Source of the DNA: JACMLD01 sp047602295
GTDB taxonomy: Bacteria > Bacteroidota > Bacteroidia > Chitinophagales > Chitinophagaceae
Assembly: GCA_047602295.1 (NCBI GenBank)
Contig: JASGHP010000001.1
Coordinates: forward strand, 1,240,001 to 1,304,000
Direction: 5' to 3'
Length of the DNA: 64,000 bases
Shown: positions 42,328-49,818 of the stretch, piece by piece
Layout of the letters: each line of letters starts with the position of its first letter
Position numbering within the stretch: position 1 is the stretch's first letter
Translations under genes and position numbers: made by a program
The notes under the pieces: generated by a model
The model's database searches: none
What the model saw: only the letters and a program-made list of their open reading frames with translations
Told to the model about the DNA's origin: nothing

Positions 42328-42813
42328 ATGTGGCAGGATGCAGGATTTCTAAGCGGTAAACCAGATACTAAAGCAGCTATGAAGACGCTGGCGCATTACA
42401 TTGCCAGTATACCGGCAAAATATGATGCATTGGATGAAACAGCGTTGTTACAAGCAACTGCTCCAGGGAAATGGAGCCGCAAACAAATACTGGGACATTT
42501 AATTGATTCTGCAGTAAACAACCTGAAAAGATTTACAGATATACAGTTTGTTGCCCAACCATATGTTGTGCAGGCATATCAGCAGGAAGAATTAGTAATG
42601 GTAAACAATTACCAGGAGCTGCCTTTGCAACACCTGCTACAACTCTGGCAATTGCTAAACCAGCAGATTGTTTTTATAGTAGACAATATACCTGCCGAGA
42701 AAATGCATTATGCAGTGAACCCGCAATACAATAATAACGAGACAAAAACACTTGCGTGGATTATATGCGATTATGTGGCGCATATGGAGCATCACTGGAA
42801 ACAGGTTTTTTAA
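42328..42813 (+). CDS. DinB/YfiT-family protein
   Basis: A 161-residue four-helix-bundle protein. The pattern GKWSRKQILGHLIDSAVNN, near residue 50, and the C-terminal VAHMEHHWKQVF provide the three histidines typical of the metal site in the DinB/YfiT superfamily. Members include thiol-S-transferases and proteins of unknown role. It is unrelated to DNA polymerase IV despite the name. It may be co-transcribed with the upstream thiolase. Confidence 0.83.
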   Translation: MWQDAGFLSGKPDTKAAMKTLAHYIASIPAKYDALDETALLQATAPGKWSRKQILGHLIDSAVNNLKRFTDIQFVAQPYVVQAYQQEELVMVNNYQELPLQHLLQLWQLLNQQIVFIVDNIPAEKMHYAVNPQYNNNETKTLAWIICDYVAHMEHHWKQVF

Positions 42814-42862
42814 ATTTTTTTCCTTTCGCCGGTTTTGTATCTTTCCTTAAAACTTACGGTAT

Positions 42863-43309
42863 ATGAAAAAAAGCATTCAATTGTTTTTATTATTGTTGGT
42901 TGTAGGCAGTGCTGTGCATGCACAGGATACAACTTATAAAGAATTTGTTGGCAAGTACAAATTTCCTGCGGGAAGTGTAGTGGAAGAAGTAATAGTAAAT
43001 CTTGAAAGTGGCGCATTAAGCATGAATTCTTCAGCAGGAGCATCTGCTTTAGAAAAAATAAAAGGCGATACATTTAATGTGGTAGCTTTTAATGGCATTG
43101 CAGTTTTTAAAAGAGACGAAAATAAAAAAGTAATTGGTGTGCATGTAGACGCAAGTGGTTATGTGTTGGATGGTGAAAAAGAAGCAGCTAAGCTTAACAG
43201 TTATGATGCTATTATGGAAGAAGAAAAGTTGCTGAAAATAAAACAACAGTTGCAGGAACAAATTTTATTTAATAATCGTAAGCTTAAACCTAACCTGAGT
43301 TTGTTATAG
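42863..43309 (+). CDS. Exported small hypothetical protein (DUF3471-like)
   Basis: A 148-residue protein with a clear signal peptide (MKKSIQLFLLLLVVGSAVHA). The mature part begins TYKEFVGKYKFPAGSVVEE and has short beta-strand-like blocks ending in a charged helix. The YxGxY-like opening resembles the lipocalin-like DUF3471 modules often found on serine hydrolases, but here it stands alone. Its stop overlaps the end of the convergent DUF5686 gene by 6 bp. The function is unknown. Confidence 0.7.
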   Translation: MKKSIQLFLLLLVVGSAVHAQDTTYKEFVGKYKFPAGSVVEEVIVNLESGALSMNSSAGASALEKIKGDTFNVVAFNGIAVFKRDENKKVIGVHVDASGYVLDGEKEAAKLNSYDAIMEEEKLLKIKQQLQEQILFNNRKLKPNLSLL

Positions 43310-45874
43310 TTGAAAATGAAAACTGCCAAATATTCCAAATTTGCTGTTGGAATTTTGAGTAGTTGGTGGGGGAACGCCTGCAGGTGTAATAAGCGGTGGG
43401 GCAAAACGCCAAACAAGATCTACACGAAATACTTTGAAAATATTATCTAAACCAGTGCCAGCTTCTATATAGGGCTGGCCTTTTAATGTACGCAGACGAT
43501 AGCTGCCATAATCAACATGATTAAGACGGCGATTGGCATCTGTTAAATCTCCCCAAACAGCTTTTACATTCCAAAACTGGCGCATGTTTGTTTTGCGCAT
43601 AAAGGGCAAAAGGTTTATCAACTTCTTTTCAAAATTATGCTCTACATTGAAGCCTGCATATTGATCGCTATAAAATTCAAAGCGGTTCATCAGGTTGAAA
43701 CCATCTTTGCTGTAATAATAAATTTCATTGCCGGGGTGTAATTCCAATAACATAAAAGGCAAAGCTTTGCTGAAAATTTTTCCCGCATACGCTCTATAAG
43801 TTACGGCACCCCAACCATGCAACCGAAACTTTTGTGAAATCTGCCCATGCAGTTTCTTATAATCATATTGTCCCCCCAAAAAATTATTAAACCCTTGCGA
43901 ATAGCGAAGCTCATAAACAGGATGGCTGCCATGCAGTTTTATATCTTTTCTATGCGTAACAATCTTTTTTTCGCCTGGTGCAAAACGAAGCTTAAGGCCT
44001 AGCTCTGCGCCGGTAACATCTTTGCCGCTGGGGAATAAAGAATCTTTATGAGGCAACGGTGCAAATGTTTCATAACTGGTACGCAACAGGAAAGGTTGCA
44101 CAGAAAAACCGTTCTGCCATTCTTTGGTGGCATTAAAACGAATTTCATTTATCAGCATAAATTTTTGCCGAATACCAGGTCTGCGTATCAACTGGCTGAA
44201 CATGTTATCTATCGTCACATCGTCGTCGTTGTAAAGTGCTCTGCCATTGTCAAGGTCTTGTGTGTATGAAGCGTGAAAGGAATAGCCACTCTTGCCCGGG
44301 AATTTATATTTTACTTCTGCTTTTCCTTTCAAAGCTTTATCTCCAAAGCCATAAGCCAGGTAGCCATGCAGCAATAATTGTTTGCTGAATTTTTCTGTTG
44401 TGGCCAGGTCAAACCTGATGCGTAGTTTTTCTAATTGGTTACGACTTACCCATTTATACCACGGGCCAATTTCTATCTTGCCTAACTTTTTTCTGCCGTC
44501 TACAATAAACTCCAGCGTATTGGTGTATTTTTTAAACAATGGAATGGTTACCAAAGTGTCAATCATTTTGTACACTTTCTGTTCATTTGCACTTAATGGC
44601 TCTGGTCTGCTTTGCTGCCAGAAAGTACTGCCACGCAAACGGGCACTATCGTCAATATTTACCTCTTCTTTTTCTTTATTGGTAGCTAAAGTATTTGCAA
44701 TAAAAGGCTGATTAACCAGCACATTGTTATACATGCTTGTTTTGCGTGCAACAACAGACAGTTTGTTTTTTTTCATGGGCGAAATGTCTGCCACAAATTT
44801 GTCTTTCATAAAAACCCAGGTGCTGTCATTTTTTTGTACAAACTCCTGCACAATACTGAGTTTGTTTACAAAATTGATATTGGCAGAAGGGGAGATAGCC
44901 AGGTTTATTTTTTTTACCGCCCAGGTTTTATTGTGTACCCAGCAGTCGCCATAGAAAGTATTTTCTCCTTCTCTTTTTGGATAGAAGAAAAGATGAAAAT
45001 ACCTATCGCCGGAAATGTACTGCGTGTCTGCACCACGATAATTATAATAATTGCTGCCCTGGCTGCTAAGCGGGCTAATAAACTCTTTTCCAAAAATCAT
45101 CATGAAGTTTTCATAAGAGTTGATGCGCTGATTGGTTCCTCCAATAAACTGCATTACCGTCTCATTCTTCATGCCGGTAGTTTGTATAGCTTTAATGTTC
45201 TCTTTCGATTTGTAGGGGCTTGAGCTATAATAATAGTCTGATAACGCCTCACTGATAAATACAGGCAGAAAGGGTTGTTTTTCTGATACGCTGTCAATGT
45301 TATCCAATATAAAACCAAAAGGCCTCAACAATTTATACTGGTTAAAACCATCCCTGCTGATGTTATTAATATCGAACTCTATTTTATTATACAGTTCGTA
45401 GCTATAAGAATCGAATTTGTAAGGATTGTTGACGGGTTTGCTTTTTACAATGCGCTTCCACCAAAGCAAACCTTTATTATAAGTATGAGAAACAATTACA
45501 CTGTCTGCTTCTTTTCCTTGCACCATTGATAGTGAAAGTGCTGCGGTATCTTTTCCTGCCTTGATAGGTATTAAAAGGTTTTTATAGCCTACATAGGTAA
45601 TCAGCAGCGTATCATTTTTTGTATTGTGATAAGGAAGGTGAAAATTGCCCAGGCTGTCTGTAAGTGTGCCGCGTTTGTTAGATTTCAACATTACGCTGGC
45701 GAAAGGAATTCTTTCTTCCGTAAACTGGTTGCTAACAGAACCGTGGATGATTTTTTCCTGTGCATGCAGGCAATTGCTTATTGCTATTATTGCAATAACA
45801 GCAAAGCATACCCGCGAATAATAATAACGAGGAGCATGCAAAAAAACACGATGTATTTTTCCTGCAGTCAGCAT
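43304..45874 (-). CDS. DUF5686 outer-membrane protein with carboxypeptidase-like domain
   Basis: An 856-residue exported protein. Its N-terminal hydrophobic signal lies at residues 20-38 (VCFAVIAIIAISNCLHAQ). Next comes a carboxypeptidase regulatory-like domain (about 42-120: IHGSVSNQFTEERIPFASVM, NKRGTLTDSLGNFHL). A long DUF5686 region ends in many amphipathic strands suggesting an outer-membrane beta-barrel. Family members are common in Bacteroidota and of unknown function. It is monocistronic, and it overlaps the convergent exported protein gene at its 3' end. Confidence 0.85.
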   Translation of the reverse strand: MLTAGKIHRVFLHAPRYYYSRVCFAVIAIIAISNCLHAQEKIIHGSVSNQFTEERIPFASVMLKSNKRGTLTDSLGNFHLPYHNTKNDTLLITYVGYKNLLIPIKAGKDTAALSLSMVQGKEADSVIVSHTYNKGLLWWKRIVKSKPVNNPYKFDSYSYELYNKIEFDINNISRDGFNQYKLLRPFGFILDNIDSVSEKQPFLPVFISEALSDYYYSSSPYKSKENIKAIQTTGMKNETVMQFIGGTNQRINSYENFMMIFGKEFISPLSSQGSNYYNYRGADTQYISGDRYFHLFFYPKREGENTFYGDCWVHNKTWAVKKINLAISPSANINFVNKLSIVQEFVQKNDSTWVFMKDKFVADISPMKKNKLSVVARKTSMYNNVLVNQPFIANTLATNKEKEEVNIDDSARLRGSTFWQQSRPEPLSANEQKVYKMIDTLVTIPLFKKYTNTLEFIVDGRKKLGKIEIGPWYKWVSRNQLEKLRIRFDLATTEKFSKQLLLHGYLAYGFGDKALKGKAEVKYKFPGKSGYSFHASYTQDLDNGRALYNDDDVTIDNMFSQLIRRPGIRQKFMLINEIRFNATKEWQNGFSVQPFLLRTSYETFAPLPHKDSLFPSGKDVTGAELGLKLRFAPGEKKIVTHRKDIKLHGSHPVYELRYSQGFNNFLGGQYDYKKLHGQISQKFRLHGWGAVTYRAYAGKIFSKALPFMLLELHPGNEIYYYSKDGFNLMNRFEFYSDQYAGFNVEHNFEKKLINLLPFMRKTNMRQFWNVKAVWGDLTDANRRLNHVDYGSYRLRTLKGQPYIEAGTGLDNIFKVFRVDLVWRFAPPLITPAGVPPPTTQNSNSKFGIFGSFHFQL

Positions 45875-46063
45875 TCAGGGTGTTGAAGGTTAGGTTAGCG
45901 ATGCCAAAATGCGGCATTATGTGGCTTTGGATAGCGATTGGATAGGTATAAATATAGAGATTAAAATGGCATTAAAGAAGACTCCGGGCGGTTTTTTTTC
46001 AATAAAAATCAACGTGTTTTCAACGATGAATGATGTTTTTATAAAATACTGTTTAATAATTAT

Positions 46064-47443
46064 TTACAAGGAGAAGTTATATTCTTCAACAGACTCCTGG
46101 GATACATTTTCTTGCTTACCAGTGTGAAGGTTTTTAATAGAGCAGGTATGCTCTGCCAGCTCTTTAGTGCCTAATATAACTGCATAGGCAATACCTTTTT
46201 TCTCGGCATATTTAAATTGCTTATCAAACTTTACTGTTTCAGGATATATTTCTGCGCTGATGCCGCGGTTACGCACCTGCTGCATCAGTACAAAAGCACG
46301 TTGGCTCTCCATTTCGCCAAGGTTGAAAAACAACACCCGTGTGCCGGTTTGTACTTCGGCAGGAAATAATTTCAGTTCTTCCATTACATCATAGATCCTG
46401 TCTACACCAAAAGAAACGCCCACTCCTGGTACGTTGGGCACGCCGAATGTGCCGGTAAGATCATCGTAGCGGCCGCCGCCGCCAATAGAACCCATCTGAA
46501 CAGATTGGGCTTTCACTTCAAAAATGATCCCGGTATAATAGTTTAACCCTCTTGCCAGTGTAAAATCAATTGTAAAGGTTGAATCGAAAGAAACGATGGC
46601 AGGATAGTTAACAAGAAATTCAATTTCTTCAATTCCTTTTTTACCGATTTCAATGTGACCTAATAATTTTTTTATTGCTGCTATTTTATGATCGTTGCTG
46701 TTTTCAATAAGCAGGTAGCTTTCAATAAAACTGATTTGCGTGGCTGATAAGCCTCTTGTGGCCAACTCTTCTTTTACTTTATCAAGCCCAATTTTATCCA
46801 GCTTATCAATAGCAATGGTAATATTTACCAGTTGCTCTGGCCCACCACAGGCTTCAGCCAATGCCGCCAGTATTTTTCGGTTGTTGATTTTTATTTCTAC
46901 GGCAATGCCCAGGGTTTTGAAAGTGCTGGCATAAATAAGCGCCAGTTCCACTTCATTTATCAGCGATGTGCTTCCTACCACATCAGCATCGCACTGGTAA
47001 AACTCGCGGTAGCGGCCTTTTTGCGGGCGGTCTGCACGCCATACCGGTTGCATCTGGTAGCGTTTGAATGGTAGTGTTAGCGATCCATGGTTCATGGCTA
47101 CATAGCGTGCAAAGGGAATGGTAAGATCGTAACGCAGTGCACGTTCAGTTAAATCTTTATCGTTTTTGCCCAGCAATACTTTTTCAAAAGCAGTTTTTGC
47201 TTTGTCTGTGTTTTTAGGATCGCTTAAACCGTTATTAAGAATTTTAAAAATCAGTTTGTCTCCTTCTTCACCATATTTGCCCATCAGCGTTTCCATGTTT
47301 TCCATGGCAGGCGTTTCCAAGGGCTGAAAGCCATACAATTCAAACACAGATTTAATTGTATTGAAAATATAATTGCGCTTGCGTACTATTTCTGGTCCAA
47401 AATCACGGGTGCCCTGCGGTAAAGAGGCGTTTACTTTTGCCAT
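46064..47443 (-). CDS. hisS: Histidyl-tRNA synthetase
   Basis: A 459-residue class II synthetase. The N-terminus MAKVNASLPQGTRDFGPE, motif 2 in MQPVWRADRPQKGRYREFYQ, the histidine-specific ARGLNYYTG block, motif 3 in GIGGGGRYDDL-like MGSIGGGGRYDDL, and the anticodon-binding domain (about 360-455) are all present. It charges tRNA-His. It lies 27 bp downstream of the phosphatase gene on the same strand and is probably co-transcribed with it. Confidence 0.97.
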   Translation of the reverse strand: MAKVNASLPQGTRDFGPEIVRKRNYIFNTIKSVFELYGFQPLETPAMENMETLMGKYGEEGDKLIFKILNNGLSDPKNTDKAKTAFEKVLLGKNDKDLTERALRYDLTIPFARYVAMNHGSLTLPFKRYQMQPVWRADRPQKGRYREFYQCDADVVGSTSLINEVELALIYASTFKTLGIAVEIKINNRKILAALAEACGGPEQLVNITIAIDKLDKIGLDKVKEELATRGLSATQISFIESYLLIENSNDHKIAAIKKLLGHIEIGKKGIEEIEFLVNYPAIVSFDSTFTIDFTLARGLNYYTGIIFEVKAQSVQMGSIGGGGRYDDLTGTFGVPNVPGVGVSFGVDRIYDVMEELKLFPAEVQTGTRVLFFNLGEMESQRAFVLMQQVRNRGISAEIYPETVKFDKQFKYAEKKGIAYAVILGTKELAEHTCSIKNLHTGKQENVSQESVEEYNFSL

Positions 47444-47470
47444 TTCAACAATGCTTATTAATTCTGTTGT

Positions 47471-47935
47471 TTATTTTTCAGCCAGTGCTTTTTCAATTAT
47501 TTTATCACAGGCTGCATCAATCATGTTATATACTTCATGGTAACCAGGCTCTGGCCCATACCAGGGGTCTGGCACATCTTCGTTTTTCCCGGGATGCAGT
47601 TCGTTCATCAGCAAATCAACTTTGGCTGCATTAAATTTATTTTTTGCAATCCATTTCATTTCGTCAATCACTTCCTCTGCCATTGCATAAACGACATCGT
47701 AGTTATCAAAATCGCTCACGGTAAATTGCCTTGCACGTTGCCGGCTGATATCAATGCCATGCTGCAATGCTACTTTTTGCGATAGCCGGTGCGGTGCTTC
47801 CCCGATATGAAATCCATTGGTACCAGCGCTGTCTATAGTCCAATGCAAACCTGCTTTTGCTGCCTTGTCTTTTAAAATGCCTTCTGCCAGCGGGCTTCTG
47901 CAAATATTGCCCAGGCATACCATCAAAATCTTCAT
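47471..47935 (-). CDS. Low-molecular-weight protein tyrosine phosphatase
   Basis: A 154-residue enzyme from the ATG at 47935 (MKILMVCLGNICRSPLAEGI). The P-loop C7-x5-R13 and the general-acid Asp in DVPDPWYGP identify the family. It dephosphorylates tyrosine residues or small phosphoesters; in other bacteria it often regulates polysaccharide kinases. A -7 element ends 5 nt before the ATG, suggesting leaderless initiation. The hisS gene follows on the same strand. Confidence 0.93.
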   Translation of the reverse strand: MKILMVCLGNICRSPLAEGILKDKAAKAGLHWTIDSAGTNGFHIGEAPHRLSQKVALQHGIDISRQRARQFTVSDFDNYDVVYAMAEEVIDEMKWIAKNKFNAAKVDLLMNELHPGKNEDVPDPWYGPEPGYHEVYNMIDAACDKIIEKALAEK

Positions 47936-47940
47936 GGCGG

Positions 47941-47948
47941 CAAAGGTA
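47941..47948 (-). promoter_or_regulatory. -7 element (TACCTTTG) five bases from the phosphatase start
   Basis: An exact TAnnTTTG match on the minus strand immediately upstream of the ATG at 47935. Confidence 0.5.
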
Positions 47949-47950
47949 AG

Positions 47951-48076
47951 CAATGTGATAAATGTGGAAATGTGATAAATATGAAAATGTCTGCAAGTTG
48001 ATAGAAGCTGCAGGGACCGAAATTGCCTGGTTTTTTAATTTTCACATTTGTCACATTCGTCACATTTCCACATTTT
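47951..48076. repeat. ATGTGGAAATGTG-type repeats, copies 2 and 3 (inverted pair)
   Basis: Copy 2 (AAATGTGGAAATGTGATAA at 47960-47978) and an inverted copy 3 (TCACATTTCCACATTT at 48060-48075) flank about 80 bp. Further CACATT words lie near 48043-48055. The gap separates the divergent phosphatase and cupin genes. Confidence 0.65.
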
Positions 48077-48094
48077 GTTTTTTATATTTAGTAA

Positions 48095-48865
48095 ATGAAA
48101 GCCATATTGATATTTTCACTGCAACTAACGATTGCATTAACCTTATCAGCGCAGGACACTTTACCAGCCCGTGTTTATCACCTTGCCGATATGGCTACCG
48201 TAAAAGATTCAAGCAGGTACCGTTTGCAAATAATGGATGGCGCTACCAGCATAATGCCCAACCTGGAAGCACATCTCACCATATTGGAACCAGGCAAAGC
48301 AGCACACCCGCCACATACACATGCCAGCCAGGAAGAATTGATTATTGTAAAAGAAGGCATGTTGAAAGTAACCATCGCAGGAAAATCGAAAGTGCTGACA
48401 GCCGGCGGCATTGCGTACTCTTTTCCGGGAGATGAGCATGGAGCAGTAAACGTGGGCAAAACAAAGACCGCCTATTACGTGATCAAATACAGCAACCGTA
48501 CGGGTGTAGATAAAGACAGGGTTGCCAAAGCAGGCGAATCAATATTGATGAATTGGAATGATCCGAAAGTAGATAAAACAGATCGTGGCGAACGAAGGAG
48601 CTTTTTCAACCAGCCCACACCGTTGTTTGGTAAGTTTGATATGCATGCTACCACACTTAATCAAGGGCAGGTAAGCCATCTGCCGCATACACATCGATCT
48701 GAAGAAATTTTAATTATCAGAACAGGCAAAGTAAGAATGCATATTGGCGATAATTTCTATCCAGCATCTCCGGGTGATTTGGTGTTTCTTCCCACAGGCG
48801 TTCCTCATGCTTTAGAAAACACAGGCAGCGGATCTACCAGTTATTTTGCCTTTCAATGGGAGTAA
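48095..48865 (+). CDS. Exported bicupin protein
   Basis: A 256-residue protein with a signal peptide ending LTLSAQ at about residue 20. Two cupin domains follow. The first has HPPHTHASQEELIIVKEG and FPGDEHGAVNVG; the second has SHLPHTHRSEEILIIRTGKV and LPTGVPHALENTG. Each has the His-x-His...Glu...His metal-site pattern. The double-cupin layout recalls (S)-ureidoglycine aminohydrolases and sugar-related cupins, but an exported form and no purine-catabolism context make that weak. The substrate is unknown. Confidence 0.82.
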   Translation: MKAILIFSLQLTIALTLSAQDTLPARVYHLADMATVKDSSRYRLQIMDGATSIMPNLEAHLTILEPGKAAHPPHTHASQEELIIVKEGMLKVTIAGKSKVLTAGGIAYSFPGDEHGAVNVGKTKTAYYVIKYSNRTGVDKDRVAKAGESILMNWNDPKVDKTDRGERRSFFNQPTPLFGKFDMHATTLNQGQVSHLPHTHRSEEILIIRTGKVRMHIGDNFYPASPGDLVFLPTGVPHALENTGSGSTSYFAFQWE

Positions 48866-49088
48866 GATTTTACTGCGTTTCAATACTGCATTTGTTCACG
48901 TAACAGATGCAGCTATGTACCTCTAATCTGCGTCTTTAAAAGCTAACATTAAACATATTAAAATATAACACTGGTTTAATTTTTTTTGGATTAAAAGTGT
49001 ACCTTAATCCAGATGTTTTATTAAACCAGTAAACATTTCACTGTATTAACGATTGTCTTTAACGGCATTAATAATTGCCTGGCTATTT

Positions 49089-49817
49089 ATGAAATGTACT
49101 AGCTTAATTCTGTCCGTTTTTTTATTTGTTGCGAAGGCTTATGCCCAGCAGCCTTTAAGTGATTCAGTTTTCTATGCAATGTCTGTTAACGCTGTAACAG
49201 ACGGGTATAAAAAACAGGTGCAGGACAATCTTCATATTTTTAATGGCATCGAGTATCTCCGCCCCGGTCATGGCGTAAAGGGAACACCATTTTTTTTATC
49301 GGACAGCCTGTTAACCGGTGCTGTGTTTTACGATGGAAATATGTATGAAAACCTGCCGATGCACTATGATGTTGTGTCAGACGATGTGGTAATAAATAAT
49401 TACAGCAAAAACAATGAGATAAAACTGGTGCCGGAGAAGCTGTCTTATTTTCTGATAGCGCAACACCTGTTTGTACGTATTACGGCAGATTCTGCAACCC
49501 CTTCATTTATAAAAACTGGTTTTTACGAAAGGCTTTACGATGGCAAGATGTCTTTGTTTGCCCGTTATCAGAAATCCCCCAAATTATCTAACACAGGAGA
49601 TTACACAACATTGTATGCCGAATACAATAACTATTATGTTTTGCTAAATAATACGTTTTACCATGCAGATAGCAAGAATGAATTTCTTGACCTGATGGCC
49701 GATAAAAAAGACGCGGTGAAAAGATTTATGAAAAGCAATAAAATAAAAATCAACAACAAAAATCCGGAAGCAGCTATGATACAGGTAGCGGCCTATTATT
49801 CTCAATTAAAAAACTGA
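49089..49817 (+). CDS. Unknown exported protein, first gene of the TonB-receptor operon
   Basis: A 242-residue protein from the ATG at 49089 (MKCTSLILSVFLFVAKAYAQ, a signal peptide ending at about residue 20). The mature part has blocks YLRPGHGVKGTPFFLSDSL, VFYDGNMYENLPMHYDVV and NEFLDLMADKKDAVKRFMKS. It has no lipobox or membrane segment after the signal. I do not recognise a family. The TonB receptor gene starts 1 bp after its stop, so it is almost certainly in the same operon and may be a periplasmic partner of the receptor. Confidence 0.78.
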   Translation: MKCTSLILSVFLFVAKAYAQQPLSDSVFYAMSVNAVTDGYKKQVQDNLHIFNGIEYLRPGHGVKGTPFFLSDSLLTGAVFYDGNMYENLPMHYDVVSDDVVINNYSKNNEIKLVPEKLSYFLIAQHLFVRITADSATPSFIKTGFYERLYDGKMSLFARYQKSPKLSNTGDYTTLYAEYNNYYVLLNNTFYHADSKNEFLDLMADKKDAVKRFMKSNKIKINNKNPEAAMIQVAAYYSQLKN

Positions 49818-49818
49818 A

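Noticed and set aside
42328..42813. DinB-family protein as a DNA polymerase IV
   Set aside because: The name is shared, but this is the four-helix DinB/YfiT fold; the true polymerase IV is at 31832-32977.
43304..43309. Six-base overlap of convergent genes
   Set aside because: Tail-to-tail overlaps of this size are ordinary and both frames are well supported.
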